NCBI GenBank assembly: GCA_019915135.1
Contig: JAHLMK010000011.1
Location: 310,001-374,000 of the forward strand
From: Strobilurus pachycystidiatus
Lineage: Eukaryota > Basidiomycota > Agaricomycetes > Agaricales > Physalacriaceae
DNA length: 64,000 nt
Reading direction: 5' to 3'
The notes beneath the pieces were generated by a model. The model was given only the letters and a program-made list of their open reading frames with translations, did no database searches and had not been told where the DNA came from. How positions within the stretch are numbered: position 1 is the stretch's first letter; every line of letters starts with the position of its first letter. A program made the translations under genes and the position numbers. Shown piece by piece: positions 32,597-42,508 of the stretch.

Positions 32597-32603
32597 TATA
32601 AAA
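32597..32603 (+). promoter_or_regulatory. TATA box of the secreted metalloprotease gene
   Basis: TATAAAA in the context GGGGAGTATAAAAGGC, 70 bp before the ATG at 32673. This spacing leaves a 5' UTR of about 40 bases, usual for fungi. A strong TATA box fits a regulated, highly expressed secreted enzyme. Confidence 0.65.
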
Positions 32604-32672
32604 GGCTTTAGACAAGAGGGATATTCTTCACTCGGCCCAGGTCTAGTACGGTACTTCGTAGCATTTGCCAGC

Positions 32673-33818
32673 ATGTTCGGTCTCCTCGTCGCTGTTTTCC
32701 TCGGTGCTTCCTCTGTCTTTGCGTTGCCGCGCGCATTGAACGAGACGATCACCCCTCGGTAAAGACGCGTCGTTTTCGTCTAATGAATACTGTGTCGCTG
32801 ACGAAGACATCTTGTAGTGCTTGCGGAACGTTCATCAGCGACAGTGACCTCGTTGCAGCTGAGGCTCACTTTGCTAAGCACAAGGTCACCAGCGCCAGCC
32901 TCGTGCCTCTCACCGCCACGGTCAACGTTTACTGGCACGTCATTGCTGCCGACACCACGCTCGCCAATGGATACATCCCGTAGGTCTATTAAAATTCATC
33001 ATGTTTGCAGGGCTGATTTTATTCTTACCTTATAGTGATTCTCAAATCACTGCTAGCATCGCTGTATTGAACTCGGCCTACTCGAGTGTGGGAATCACTT
33101 GGGTCCTCGCTGGAACCACCCGCACCATCAACTCCAGCTGGTTCAACGGCGCTGGCCCCAGTACCTCTCTGCAGACCGCTATGAAGACCGCTCTCCGCCA
33201 AGGTGGCGCTGCGGACTTGAATGTCTACTCCGTCGGGTCAGTATATAAAAGATATAACTTGAGCATGAGCATTAACATTCATGCTGTTTTGGTTCATAGG
33301 TTCAAAACCGGTTCTGGTGCAGGTCTCCTCGGCTACTCGACTTTCCCGTCCAGCTACAAGAGCGCCCCTACTGACGATGGTGTTGTCATGCTCTTCTCGT
33401 CTGTTCCCGGAGGAACCACCACCAACTATAACGAAGGCCAGGTGTGCCCTTTCTTGTTGTTGCTTTTGCGTTCAGAATTCTCAACTCCCTTCGTTAGACC
33501 TTGACTCACGAGGCTGGACACTGGGTTGGCCTCTACCACACTTTCCAGGGTGGCTGCACTGGCACCGGCGACTCTGTTGATGACACCCCTCCCGAGGCCA
33601 GCGCTGCCTATGGATGCCCCACCGGCCGGGACACTTGCACGGGAGGAGGTGTTGACCCCATCCGTGAGTGGACATAATTGCACCCCTACTTGTGTCTGAC
33701 ATTCCATACAGACAACTTCATGGACTACACCTACGACAGCTGCATGACCGAGTTCACACCCGGCCAGGCTACTAGGGCTGCTAGCCAGTTAGCCACCTAC
33801 CGCGGTATTACCATTTAA
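32673..33818 (+). CDS. Secreted M43 (pappalysin-type) metalloprotease
   Basis: Predicted 287 residues from exons 32673-32758, 32818-32979, 33036-33236, 33300-33441, 33498-33663 and 33712-33818. It starts with a signal peptide ([19 protein letters not shown]). The zinc site [13 protein letters not shown] fits HExxHxxGxxH, and the following [11 protein letters not shown] supplies the Met-turn of metzincins. Cysteine pairs around [24 protein letters not shown] and [11 protein letters not shown] match the disulphide loops of fungal M43B proteins. The mature protein would be extracellular, digesting protein substrates. It has its own TATA box and inverted repeat upstream. Length matches small fungal members. 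Confidence 0.9.
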
Positions 33819-34210
33819 GGGAGGGAATATAAGTCGTAGATGTAGTACACTTGTAGAACAAGCCCAAATTGAAAAGATGTCCCTCTCGATTATCGCGAAT
33901 TACAGCAAGTGCGCGAATTGAATGTCAGCTCAATGAAGCGTGTACTTCCTGAAATTCAAGGCAGAAATCAGAAAGCTGTCCCTGTCAATGGTCGTGAAAT
34001 GAAGCGAGTGTAGTGTCAGCTTATCATGGCGTGTTACTGTACAATGGGTACTGTATGACTGAGGCGCCGAACAGCACACATGCAGTGGTTTGTGGATGTT
34101 TTTGGACTTTATGCGTTTTGGGAGTTTATGTCTAATGAGAATACAGTGGAATCTTGAACCAAGTATGATTAGGAAGACTTTTGGAAGACAAGTCGCCTGA
34201 CTTACCCAAA
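33819..34210. other. Intergenic region between convergent genes
   Basis: 3' flanks of the metalloprotease and of mitochondrial uS8. Contains two related stretches: CGCGAATTACAGCAAGTGCGCG-like and GTCGTGAAATGAAGCGAGTG-like, near 33893 and 33992, both followed by AATGTCAGCT or AGTGTCAGCT. No gene is seen. Confidence 0.45.
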
Positions 34211-34675
34211 TCATATAGCGCGACATACAACCTCCCCACCGAGCTTCAGCTGCAGAGCTTCCCTTGCTTCTAGCCACTCGTTCTCCCTGTTTTTCGTCCG
34301 TACCACGGCAATTTCTCCCATTCCCAACGGTGGGACAGTCTTTGCTCGTCGACCGGAGCAGAGAAGACGAATTTCGCCCAACTCCATGTGGATTTTCTTG
34401 CTGGGCATGCTGATGAGAGACATCTTGTTGAGCAAGGGCAGGTCATCTCTGTATTTGAGGTCGACCCATATGCGACGGTTGGCTTCCTTGGCGGTGGCAA
34501 AGTCCACTGGAGAGGCCGCCTCTACGGTTCCTCGGGTGAGGTTGGACACGAAGCCGTGTCGGAGGAGGATGGAGAGAATGCCAAGATTCTGGCTGGTGTG
34601 CTCGACGGCGATGCGCTGGTGGCGCGCGCGAAATGCGTTCTGCAGACGCGCGCAGAGGTCGAATGGGAGCGGCAT
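34211..34675 (-). CDS. MRPS8: Mitochondrial small ribosomal subunit protein uS8
   Basis: Single-exon 154-residue protein of the mitochondrial ribosome. It begins MPLPFDLCARLQNAFRARHQ and contains LGILSILLRHGFVSNLTRG, the N-terminal uS8 fold. The second domain has RIWVDLKYRDDLPLLNKMSL and ends with a family-like C-terminal strand, LKLGGEVVCRAI. uS8 binds helix 21 of the small-subunit rRNA. Length fits fungal mitochondrial S8, which is somewhat longer than bacterial uS8. The ATG at 34675 is chosen because the ORF upstream of it is unrelated to the family. It is divergent from the RBR gene at 34976 with a 300-bp gap. Confidence 0.82.
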   Translation of the reverse strand: MPLPFDLCARLQNAFRARHQRIAVEHTSQNLGILSILLRHGFVSNLTRGTVEAASPVDFATAKEANRRIWVDLKYRDDLPLLNKMSLISMPSKKIHMELGEIRLLCSGRRAKTVPPLGMGEIAVVRTKNRENEWLEAREALQLKLGGEVVCRAI

Positions 34676-34975
34676 GGTGGTGGATGGCAGAAAAGGAAAG
34701 TCGAGGCGGATTCTGACCCGGCCCGATGTTCCGAGGTCGCTTGCACCAGGACGACCACAATGTCCAACCAAATGCTCTCATCTTTCGATCCTTTCGCCCT
34801 TAGAGATGCCCCACCTTTTACACGCTGCGGGACCCACCGAACTTGGAGTGATGCTTGACTTTTCGGGTGTTCACTATCGGCGTCCAAGGCCTGCCAGCGG
34901 CGTTAAGGATGCTTCTGTGAATCAGACTTAATGAAGCCTCGTTTTGCTTCGCCTGGCGCTTGTTCTCTTACTGCC

Positions 34976-37900
34976 ATGTCTGCCCAAGAGGATCGTCCGC
35001 AAGTGTGCCGCTTCTACGCCAAAGGGCACTGTAAACATGATACTCGTTGCAAGCACAGTCATTCCAGCGATAATGTGATCTCGATCCCTTTCATGTCTCC
35101 TGCTGGCGCTAAAGGCACTCTTTCGAATAGGCACCACCCACCGCTGCGTCGAGCTCCTCTACTCCCTCTTCTCATAACCGCCGTCCGCGTCCCAAGGTAC
35201 CGAGAAATCCTTGCTTCGCCTTCGTCAGGAAAGGAAGTTGCAACAAGGGCGAACAGTGCCCGTATCTGCACGATCTCAATGTCAGCGTGCTGTTGGTTAT
35301 CCTACTGATGTGATTTTAACACCTGTGGTACTTGCACTCCAGGCTCCAGAGGTCCGCCGTCTACTTGACGTCAATGCCCAACAGCAAAAGAGCGACCAAG
35401 AGAATAGGCTGAGAGAAGCCGAAGAAAGACGCCAGGCCGAGGTTGAACGTCTTCGAATCGCTACCGCAGAACGCTTGATACGTGAGCACGAGGAGGAACA
35501 GCGTATGTCGGAGGAGCAGCGCAGGCTGGAGGAGCAGCGCAGGCTGGAGGAGCAGCGCATTGAAGAGCGACGCAGATTGGAGGAGCTGCGCATCAAAGAG
35601 CAGCGCAGACTGGAAGTGGAGCGCAAGAAGCGCGAGAAAGTGGAACGGAAAAGAAGACAGCAAGAGCAACAGCCTTGCTTCGCCATTGTCAGGAAAGGAA
35701 GATGCAGCAAGGGCGAGCAGTGCCCATATTCGCATGACCTCAATGTAAGCATGCTGTTGTCTATCGTCATAATATCATTCTAACACATGTGGTACCTGCA
35801 CTACAGGCTCCAGAGGTTCGCCGTCTACTCGACATCAATGCCCAACAGCAAAAGAGCGACCAAGAGAATAGGCTGAGAGAAGCCGAAGAAAGACGCCAGG
35901 CCGAGGTTGAACGTCTTCGAATCGCTACCGCAGAACGCTTGATACGTGAGCACGAGGAGGAACAGCGTATGTCGGAGGAGCAGCGCAGGCTGGAGGAGCA
36001 GCGCAGGCTGGAGGAGCAGCGCATTGAAGAGCGACGCAGATTGGAGGAGCTGCGCATCAAAGAGCAGCGCAGACTGGAAGTGGAGCGCAAGAAGCGCGAG
36101 AAAGTGGAACGGAAAAGAAGACAGCAAGAGCAACAGCCTTGCTTCGCCATTGTCAGGAAAGGAAGATGCAGCAAGGGCGAGCAGTGCCCATATTCGCATG
36201 ACCTCAATGTAAGCATGCTGTTGTCTATCGTCATAATATCATTCTAACACATGTGGTACCTGCACTACAGGCTCCAGAGGTTCGCCGTCTACTCGACATC
36301 AATGCCCAACAGCAAAAGAGCGACCAAGAGAATAGGCTGAGAGAAGCCGAAGAAAGACGCCAGGCCGAGGTTGAACGTCTTCGAATCGCTACCGCAGAAC
36401 GCTTGATACGTGAGCACGAGCACGAGGAGGAGCAGCGCAGGCTGGAGGAGCAACGCAGGCTGGAGGAGCAACGCAGGCTGGAGGAGCAACGCATTGAAGA
36501 GCGGCGCAGACTGGAAGTGGAGCGCAAAATGCGAGAGAAGGCGGAACGGAAAAGGAGACAGCAGGAGCAACAGCGTCTGGAGCAAGAGCGAAAGCGCGAA
36601 GAGGAAGAGGAGCAGGCTCGGCAAAGAGAGGCAGCGCAAAGGAAGAAGGAGGAGGCGGATCGTAAGCGTAAAGAGGCTCAAGAACGCCGTAAACGGGAAC
36701 AGGAAGAGCGAGATGCTCGAGCACGGGAGGAGGAGAGGAGGATCATGGAGGCCCAGGCCAAGTCAACGTTGCAGGACATCGTCTCGGGATCCATCGTCAC
36801 TTTTGGGCCCGGTTTGGCCATACTCAACACGATTACTGGCTTTGAGTCGTGTAGAATCCTCGTCAAAGGCCTTCCTCGCAACGTACAGCCCAAAGAGGTC
36901 GCTGATCTCTTTATTCAGCAGGGCCTGGACCAGGCGCAGTTTCATCTCCAGCCAGGCTCTGTTCGTACGACGCCTAACGGCAAGCAGGAGGTGACTGTTG
37001 TAACCAACAGTGACGTTGCTCAGGCCTTAGCCGCTGGACTTGAGGACATCGAATTTCGTGAGGAGAGACTGTCCTTCGAGCTCGGGGTATTCAATGGTTC
37101 AGGTGGTATGGGCGCTCGGGAGCGTTTCTCAAACGTTCTTACCATCTCCTGCCGAGCTCCTTCGATTCGATATGTGGCGGAGTACTATACTATGGACGAA
37201 GCCCGCGCCAAAGTCGGGGAACTCAATGGACGTGTTTTTGCCGGTCGCAAAGTCAAGGTTGCCATGAACCAGATACCAGTTGGTCGCGTCGTTCCCAGCT
37301 TTTGTCCAACATCCATTGTCATCAATAACCTCCCCGAGTTCGCTTCTGATCAACTTGTCACCGACCTCGCTCATTCCTACCGTGTCCGCCGACTAAAGCC
37401 GTATACCTTCAACGTGGACAACGCTCTCACAGCGCTGCAGGCACACATTGACCAGCACAAAGATGGCGATGTACGAGTGGAAGTCGACTCTCGTGGCGAT
37501 ACGGAGAATGGGATCATATGCGTTCGCGTCATTTGTCCATCCTGGGAAGGGGCCAAGCAGATTCACGACTCCCTTGAGGACCGTCCCTTCTGGTTCATCT
37601 GCAATGGCCGCTTTTGGCTTCGCTTGCCAGATCCCATGTTCTACACCATCTACATTCCCTCTGGCCAGTATCGAGCACAACGCAAAATTTGGAAGGAACT
37701 CGACGAGGGAATAAAAGATCGCAAGGCTTGCTACCTTGCCATTCAAGCCCGCGATCCACAGGACGCGCGCATACAGGTATCTGGCTCCAACAGGGCCGCC
37801 GTTGGTGCTCTCAAAGTACGCGTTGAGACCATCGTGGCAGGGACGCAGATCATAGGCTGGCACAACTCTCTCGCTAATCCGAGCAAGGAGTTCATGGAGT

Positions 37901-39372
37901 CAATCATCGACGTCGGTGCTTATCTTCGCAGTGACTTCCGCAAGCAGGTGTTGAAGTTATATGGAACCCCACGGGCCATCGAGAGTGCCGCCGAGCTCGT
38001 CAAGAGCGAATTGGAGCGTCAGCACTCCACGGAGTACACAATCCAGCTGAAACCCTTTACCATCCGGTATTTCCTGCATTGCGGGCTTCAAGCGATGAAA
38101 GACACGTTCGATGACAGCTGCATCGCCCTAGACATTGCTTCCCGGACTCTGACGGTCAAGGGAGGAGAAGAAGTCAAACAGCACTTGAATAACCATATCG
38201 CAGAGTCTATGAAGAATCGTACTCAGGCCGCGCCAGGTGACCAAACTTGCCCCATCTGCTATGACACAGTTACTTCCCCCATCTTGTTGATATGCGGCCA
38301 CGTCTATTGCACCCCATGCATCCGACATTTCCTTATTACCGCCAGCGACACGGCCATGTTTCCCTTGATCTGTATGGGTAGCGATGCGACCTGCGGTACC
38401 AGTATCCCTATTCCCTTGATCAGAAAGTTTCTCCCTCAAGGGGCCTTCGACAAGCTTCTCGAAGTAGCGTTCAACAGTTTCCTCGAAAAGAACCCCCAGG
38501 AATATAAACACTGCAGGACCCCGGACTGTACGCAGATATACCGCGCTACTACGCAGGCGTCGACCCCCTCGACTCTGCATTGTCCGTCGTGCTTCTCCGA
38601 CTTGTGTTCATCTTGTGGCGAGAGTCCGCATGGGGGATTGTCCTGCGCCGATGCCCGTATCCACAACAATCCTGATGAGCAAGAACGCTTGAGCCAACAG
38701 TGGCTACAACAGCAAGAAGGTATCAAGCAATGCCCTCGGTGCACCCGATTCATGGAAAAGACGGAGGGTTGTAACCATATGAGATGCCCGTGAGTTTCTT
38801 TCTCTTATCATGGTGATCGTACATTGACATCGACGGTCGCTCGCAGTTGTGGCTCTCATATATGCTGGAGATGCCTCGCGGTCTTCGATGACGGTCAATC
38901 CACCTATGAACATCTCAATACTGCCCACGGAGGTTTTTACGGCGATCCCGAGCCACGCCAGGCTGCCGCTCCTGTCATACCAGCCTACGAGCCATTCCAA
39001 GGTGCCGATTATAACGAGCAAGCGGCAATTCTGCGACGCGTTGAGGCTGAAAGAGAGGCAGCACATCGGCGGAGGTATGCACCCCCGGTTCGTGATCCAT
39101 TAGAGGAGGCGAGGCAGCGAGAACGAGCCGCGCAATTGCAGTTATTTTTCCAGGATCAGGATGCAGCTTACGAAAGACTGCAACAGGAAGAGGGAAGACG
39201 CCAGGAGGAGGAATTGAGACAAGCAAATCTGCGAAGGCGCCAGGAGCGGGCAGATGCTTTACAACGGAGGATAGAGGCCCAAACACACCGGATAAGACAA
39301 GTGTATAGAGCTGAAACACCACCCCAGCCCCAACCTCGTAAAAACGAAGGCTGGGGGTGCTCTATCATGTAG
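34976..39372 (+). CDS. CCCH zinc-finger / coiled-coil / RRM-like / RBR E3 ubiquitin ligase with CaaX end
   Basis: Predicted 1365 residues from exons 34976-35074, 35131-35280, 35343-35744, 35807-36208, 36271-38789 and 38847-39372. Four CCCH fingers: CRFYAKGHCKHDTRCKHSH, CFAFVRKGSCNKGEQCPYLH, and two copies of CFAIVRKGRCSKGEQCPYSH. Each later finger follows a Glu/Arg/Gln-rich coiled coil; a third coiled coil leads into the long exon. Around residues 545-680 are RRM-like folds (RILVKGLPRNVQ; NVLTISCRAPSIRYVAEYYT). From about 1010: RING1 (CPICYDTVTSPILLICGHVY), IBR, and RING2 with EGCNHMRCPCGSHICW holding the catalytic Cys. A second Arg/Glu-rich helix ends in GWGCSIM, a CaaX prenylation signal. 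RBR ligases carry ubiquitin as a Cys thioester; the CCCH/RRM part suggests RNA binding. Substrates are unknown. Confidence 0.88.
35343..35806 (+). repeat. 464-bp tandem exon-intron repeat, unit 1
   Basis: A 402-bp phase 0-0 exon plus a 62-bp intron. It differs from unit 2 by about three bases, all within the first 30 bp of the exon, changing one residue (Val to Ile). The intron is identical in both units. Confidence 0.93.
35807..36270 (+). repeat. 464-bp tandem exon-intron repeat, unit 2
   Basis: Second copy of the coiled-coil plus CCCH exon with its intron. The next exon (from 36271) repeats the first ~145 bp of the unit without differences and then diverges at an extra GAGCAC, so a third, partial copy starts the long exon. 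Confidence 0.93.
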
Positions 39373-40145
39373 GAAGAGATCTGCCAGTGTATTTTTTTTG
39401 TCTCAGTCCGGGACGCTTTACAGCAGGATCTGAACATCGCCACATAGTACATAATCTCACGGAGTCAGGACTGGACTGGGCGTTCATCGACCAATCAGCG
39501 GTAGTGGCTAACGTACAGCGCTGCACCATGTAGTACCTTTTCTTTTTCCATGTCACTTGGTATCGTTTTCTCTTTACACGGGATTACGTCTCCTCAGGCT
39601 CTGTGTGTATTTGCGTGTACAGAGTATCTATATAGTGCATTACGACAACTCTGCCTACCACTCTCTTGGTATCTCTATCGGACGCGACGACGTAAAATTC
39701 CGCCGTTTGTCATCGCGGCGTCGTCCATAGTAAGAGGATTCTAGACCAGTGTATCGCGTGTGGAGCACCTGGGTAGCTGCCATTGGTGCCGCCAATCTTT
39801 CCTGGTTTCCAACTCCCCCGTGCGCCTGCTGAAATTCCAGGGTCCCACCGCTCGTGGAAGAGTGGTCGATTTATCGAATGTCAGATTGCTTTTCCATCTC
39901 GTCTCATCATGTTACCCGCATTGACAATTTACGTACCGACATAACCTTAACAGCATACTGCGCAATACAGTGGGACAACAGTGGGAATAACCATCTTCGC
40001 CCGGCTCAGTGCACAAATTGAAAGCATCCGGCAACGAGCGGGAGAGGAGTTTGTCGAGGCCGTGGCCTTCATCTCCGTCGACGGCCATCAGTGCATCGAA
40101 GCCCCGGAGGTTGCCGAGGGAGCTGTCCCTTTCACGCAACGTTCT
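39373..40145. other. Intergenic region upstream of the F-box gene
   Basis: 3' flank of the RBR gene and upstream region of the F-box gene. An ORF frame is open from 39981 into the F-box gene, but its N-terminal residues do not resemble the family. No other gene is recognised. Confidence 0.5.
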
Positions 40146-40153
40146 TATATAAA
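40146..40153 (+). promoter_or_regulatory. TATA-like box before the F-box gene
   Basis: TATATAAA in CTTATATAAACAC, about 26 bp before the chosen ATG (40179). If it is used, the 5' UTR would be nearly absent, so either the box is not functional or the transcript starts elsewhere. Confidence 0.35.
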
Positions 40154-40178
40154 CACACAGCGACTATGCCTTCCGCGC

Positions 40179-42161
40179 ATGGCTTTCCTTCCCATCGAGC
40201 TCTGGGAGAACGTGCTCTTCTTCTATGGCTGCGGCGACGACGACGGGCCCCCATGCTCCCTGCGCCCGCTTAGGGCCGTCTGCAAGGCCTTCCAGGGCGT
40301 CGTCGACACATCGAATGTCCTGCCGGCCCGCATCTACCAGCAAAAGTTCTCCACGGGGCGGCTCGCTGGCCTGGAGGCATCGGGGCTGACGGCGGGCGAA
40401 TGGCGGGAGCAGCTGGAGCAGGTGGTCAGGGCGCTGGCCTGCGTAGAGAAGCGGTGCGGACTGGACGGAGCGGGAGACGCAGACGCAGACGGCCTGTCGC
40501 TGGAGGACGTTCTCTGGACTGTCTTCATCATGTGCCACGACGATGACGACGGCGCCAACAAGCGCCAGCTCGACCACGTCCATGCATTCGACTGGCTGCG
40601 CGATCTCGTCATTGGGCGCCTGAACGATGGATCCAGCGACGGATGGCCCACGGACAACACTGTCAACTCGCTGATGCTCTGGTGTTTCTGGTTCATGACC
40701 ACAAAAGGTCTCCTTCACTCTCCGTGAATCAACCATCACTTACCATCACCCAGAACGCATCCTCGCCGAGCCTGGCGAGACATCAGAACAGGTTGTTTCC
40801 AGTATATTCCCGTATGTCATTGCCCATTTCCGCTACGCGACCTCCTATGCGCCTGCCAATCACTACTACCTTCCCTTGCCCAACCGTGTCGTTCTCTCCA
40901 ATCGCCGCCTTTCCGCGACACATTTTCTGTCCGTGCCCACCGCTCACGGTCCTTTTCCCAAATACCGACAATCCCACACAAAATGGAATGTGTTTCTCTA
41001 TGGTCGCAGGATCTCTCTGTCGACGCCTCTCATAACCATAGCTGCACGTTTACTCTACTTCATCCGTCGAGAACGTTTCTCGATTACACCTTCCCAGAAG
41101 CTGCCCCGCACTCGCGCAGAAGCACAGCCGAATGTGATAGGTCCTACACAGGCAGACATTCACGAATGGCAGCGTAACTCGCTCGGCGGATCCGACGGTC
41201 GAGGCGGCGGAACCAAAATTGGATGCTCGCTCGCGCGCGCCGAGTGGGCTCGTATACGCCACTGCCACAGTCCGTGGCAAGGCCTCGCGAATCCGCACAT
41301 ATATCAGACGGGTACATTGACAGGTCTATTCGCTGGCCGGATGATGGTAAGTTGCCTTCCATGTCTTAGACTTTCATCTCACTTGTATAGTTGCCCGATG
41401 AAACAGTTCTCGCACACGCCCTGCAGCTCCCCAACCTAGACTCAGGCGTCAACGAAACGTCCTTAGGAATGTATGCTATCCCGCTCTACATGCGCCTCGA
41501 AGAATTCGTCGCTCCGTACGGGTCCGATGTGCTTCCCTGTACGACCCGCGGTCCCCCTCCGCCACCCATGGACATTGATGAAGATTCGGAACTTGACGAC
41601 GACCTCACACCGGCAGAGAGCGTCGAGCTGAACGAAACCCTCCATGCGACATTCGACGACGGCATGTTCAACGCCTACCTCCCCACTGAGTATACCGCGA
41701 GAGACTCTCCCGATGGCGTTCAAATCTCTACTGCTGACCGCACCTACGTCTACCACCGCCTTCCAGTCCCACACGACCCCGAATCATGCCTTGGGTGCAC
41801 CCAGCGTGCAGAGGAGGAAACACGCATCTCTCGAGATGCACATCAAGAGAACGGGCCACACCATCGCGAACATCTCCCGCCGTGCACAGGCGTGCAGGAC
41901 GTCTTCATCCGAGGTCACACCGACACCCGCCACTCCCAGGCCTGGTTTCCCTACCGGTTCCACGGCCGGGTTAGGCCTTGGGATGGGATGATCAGTATCG
42001 TACGAATGGGCGGCGACGGCGGGACCTTGTTCTTGTATGGTTACCTAGTGAACGACGGAAATACCGTTGTGGGGAATTGGAGGATTGGGGGTGGGGATGT
42101 AGGGATGCCGGCGTGGGAGGGGCCGTTTACAATGTCGAGGGTGATTGAGACTGACGACTGA
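40179..42161 (+). CDS. F-box protein (SCF substrate receptor)
   Basis: Predicted 630 residues from exons 40179-40707, 40754-41346 and 41391-42161, frame-consistent with 44-46 bp introns. The N-terminal F-box reads FLPIELWENVLFFYG...LRPLRAVCKAFQGVV. The C-terminal half has a conserved fungal pattern: LANPHIYQTGTLTGLFAGRM, DVFIRGHTDTRHSQAWFPYR, and FHGRVRPWDGMISIVRMGG with a final GYLV...VVGNWRIG strand. These blocks resemble the beta-sheet domain of FBXO31-like proteins, but I cannot confirm that subfamily. A Pro run (GPPPPPMDIDEDSE) and an acidic stretch interrupt the middle. The expected role is choosing substrates for an SCF ubiquitin ligase. Confidence 0.78.
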
Positions 42162-42508
42162 GATAGTATCCTCTGACAAGCTATCTATGTGAAGGATGGA
42201 ATGTGATACCAGAGTAGTCATTGGTCAATCTGTGTCCTGCCGCTTGTAATTAAGATATGTAACCGAAAGAGACATTGCGACACGTTCGTTTACAAACCTT
42301 TAGAGTCGGATCACATCTAGGGTGACCATTGAATGAATGACATCCAAGGTCTTGTGGCCAGTGGGGCCGTTCTTCTTGGTTCCGCTCTTGAAGCTTCGAT
42401 CTGTTACATAAGTTCTTGAAGGCAAGTACCCTGAGTGGAGCTGCCCCCAAATTCTCATCGTTTGTTGTGTCGAGTCCTGGCATACATACTCTTTGATCTG
42501 CTTGCTTC
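42162..42508. other. Intergenic stretch, nothing recognised
   Basis: 3' flank of the F-box gene and promoter of WW-like gene C. No domain-bearing ORF. Confidence 0.5.

Noticed and set aside
35297..36681. Long minus-strand Ser/Leu-rich ORFs opposite the RBR coiled coils
   Set aside because: These are antisense readings of GAG/CGC-rich coiled-coil codons and repeat exactly with the duplicated exon.
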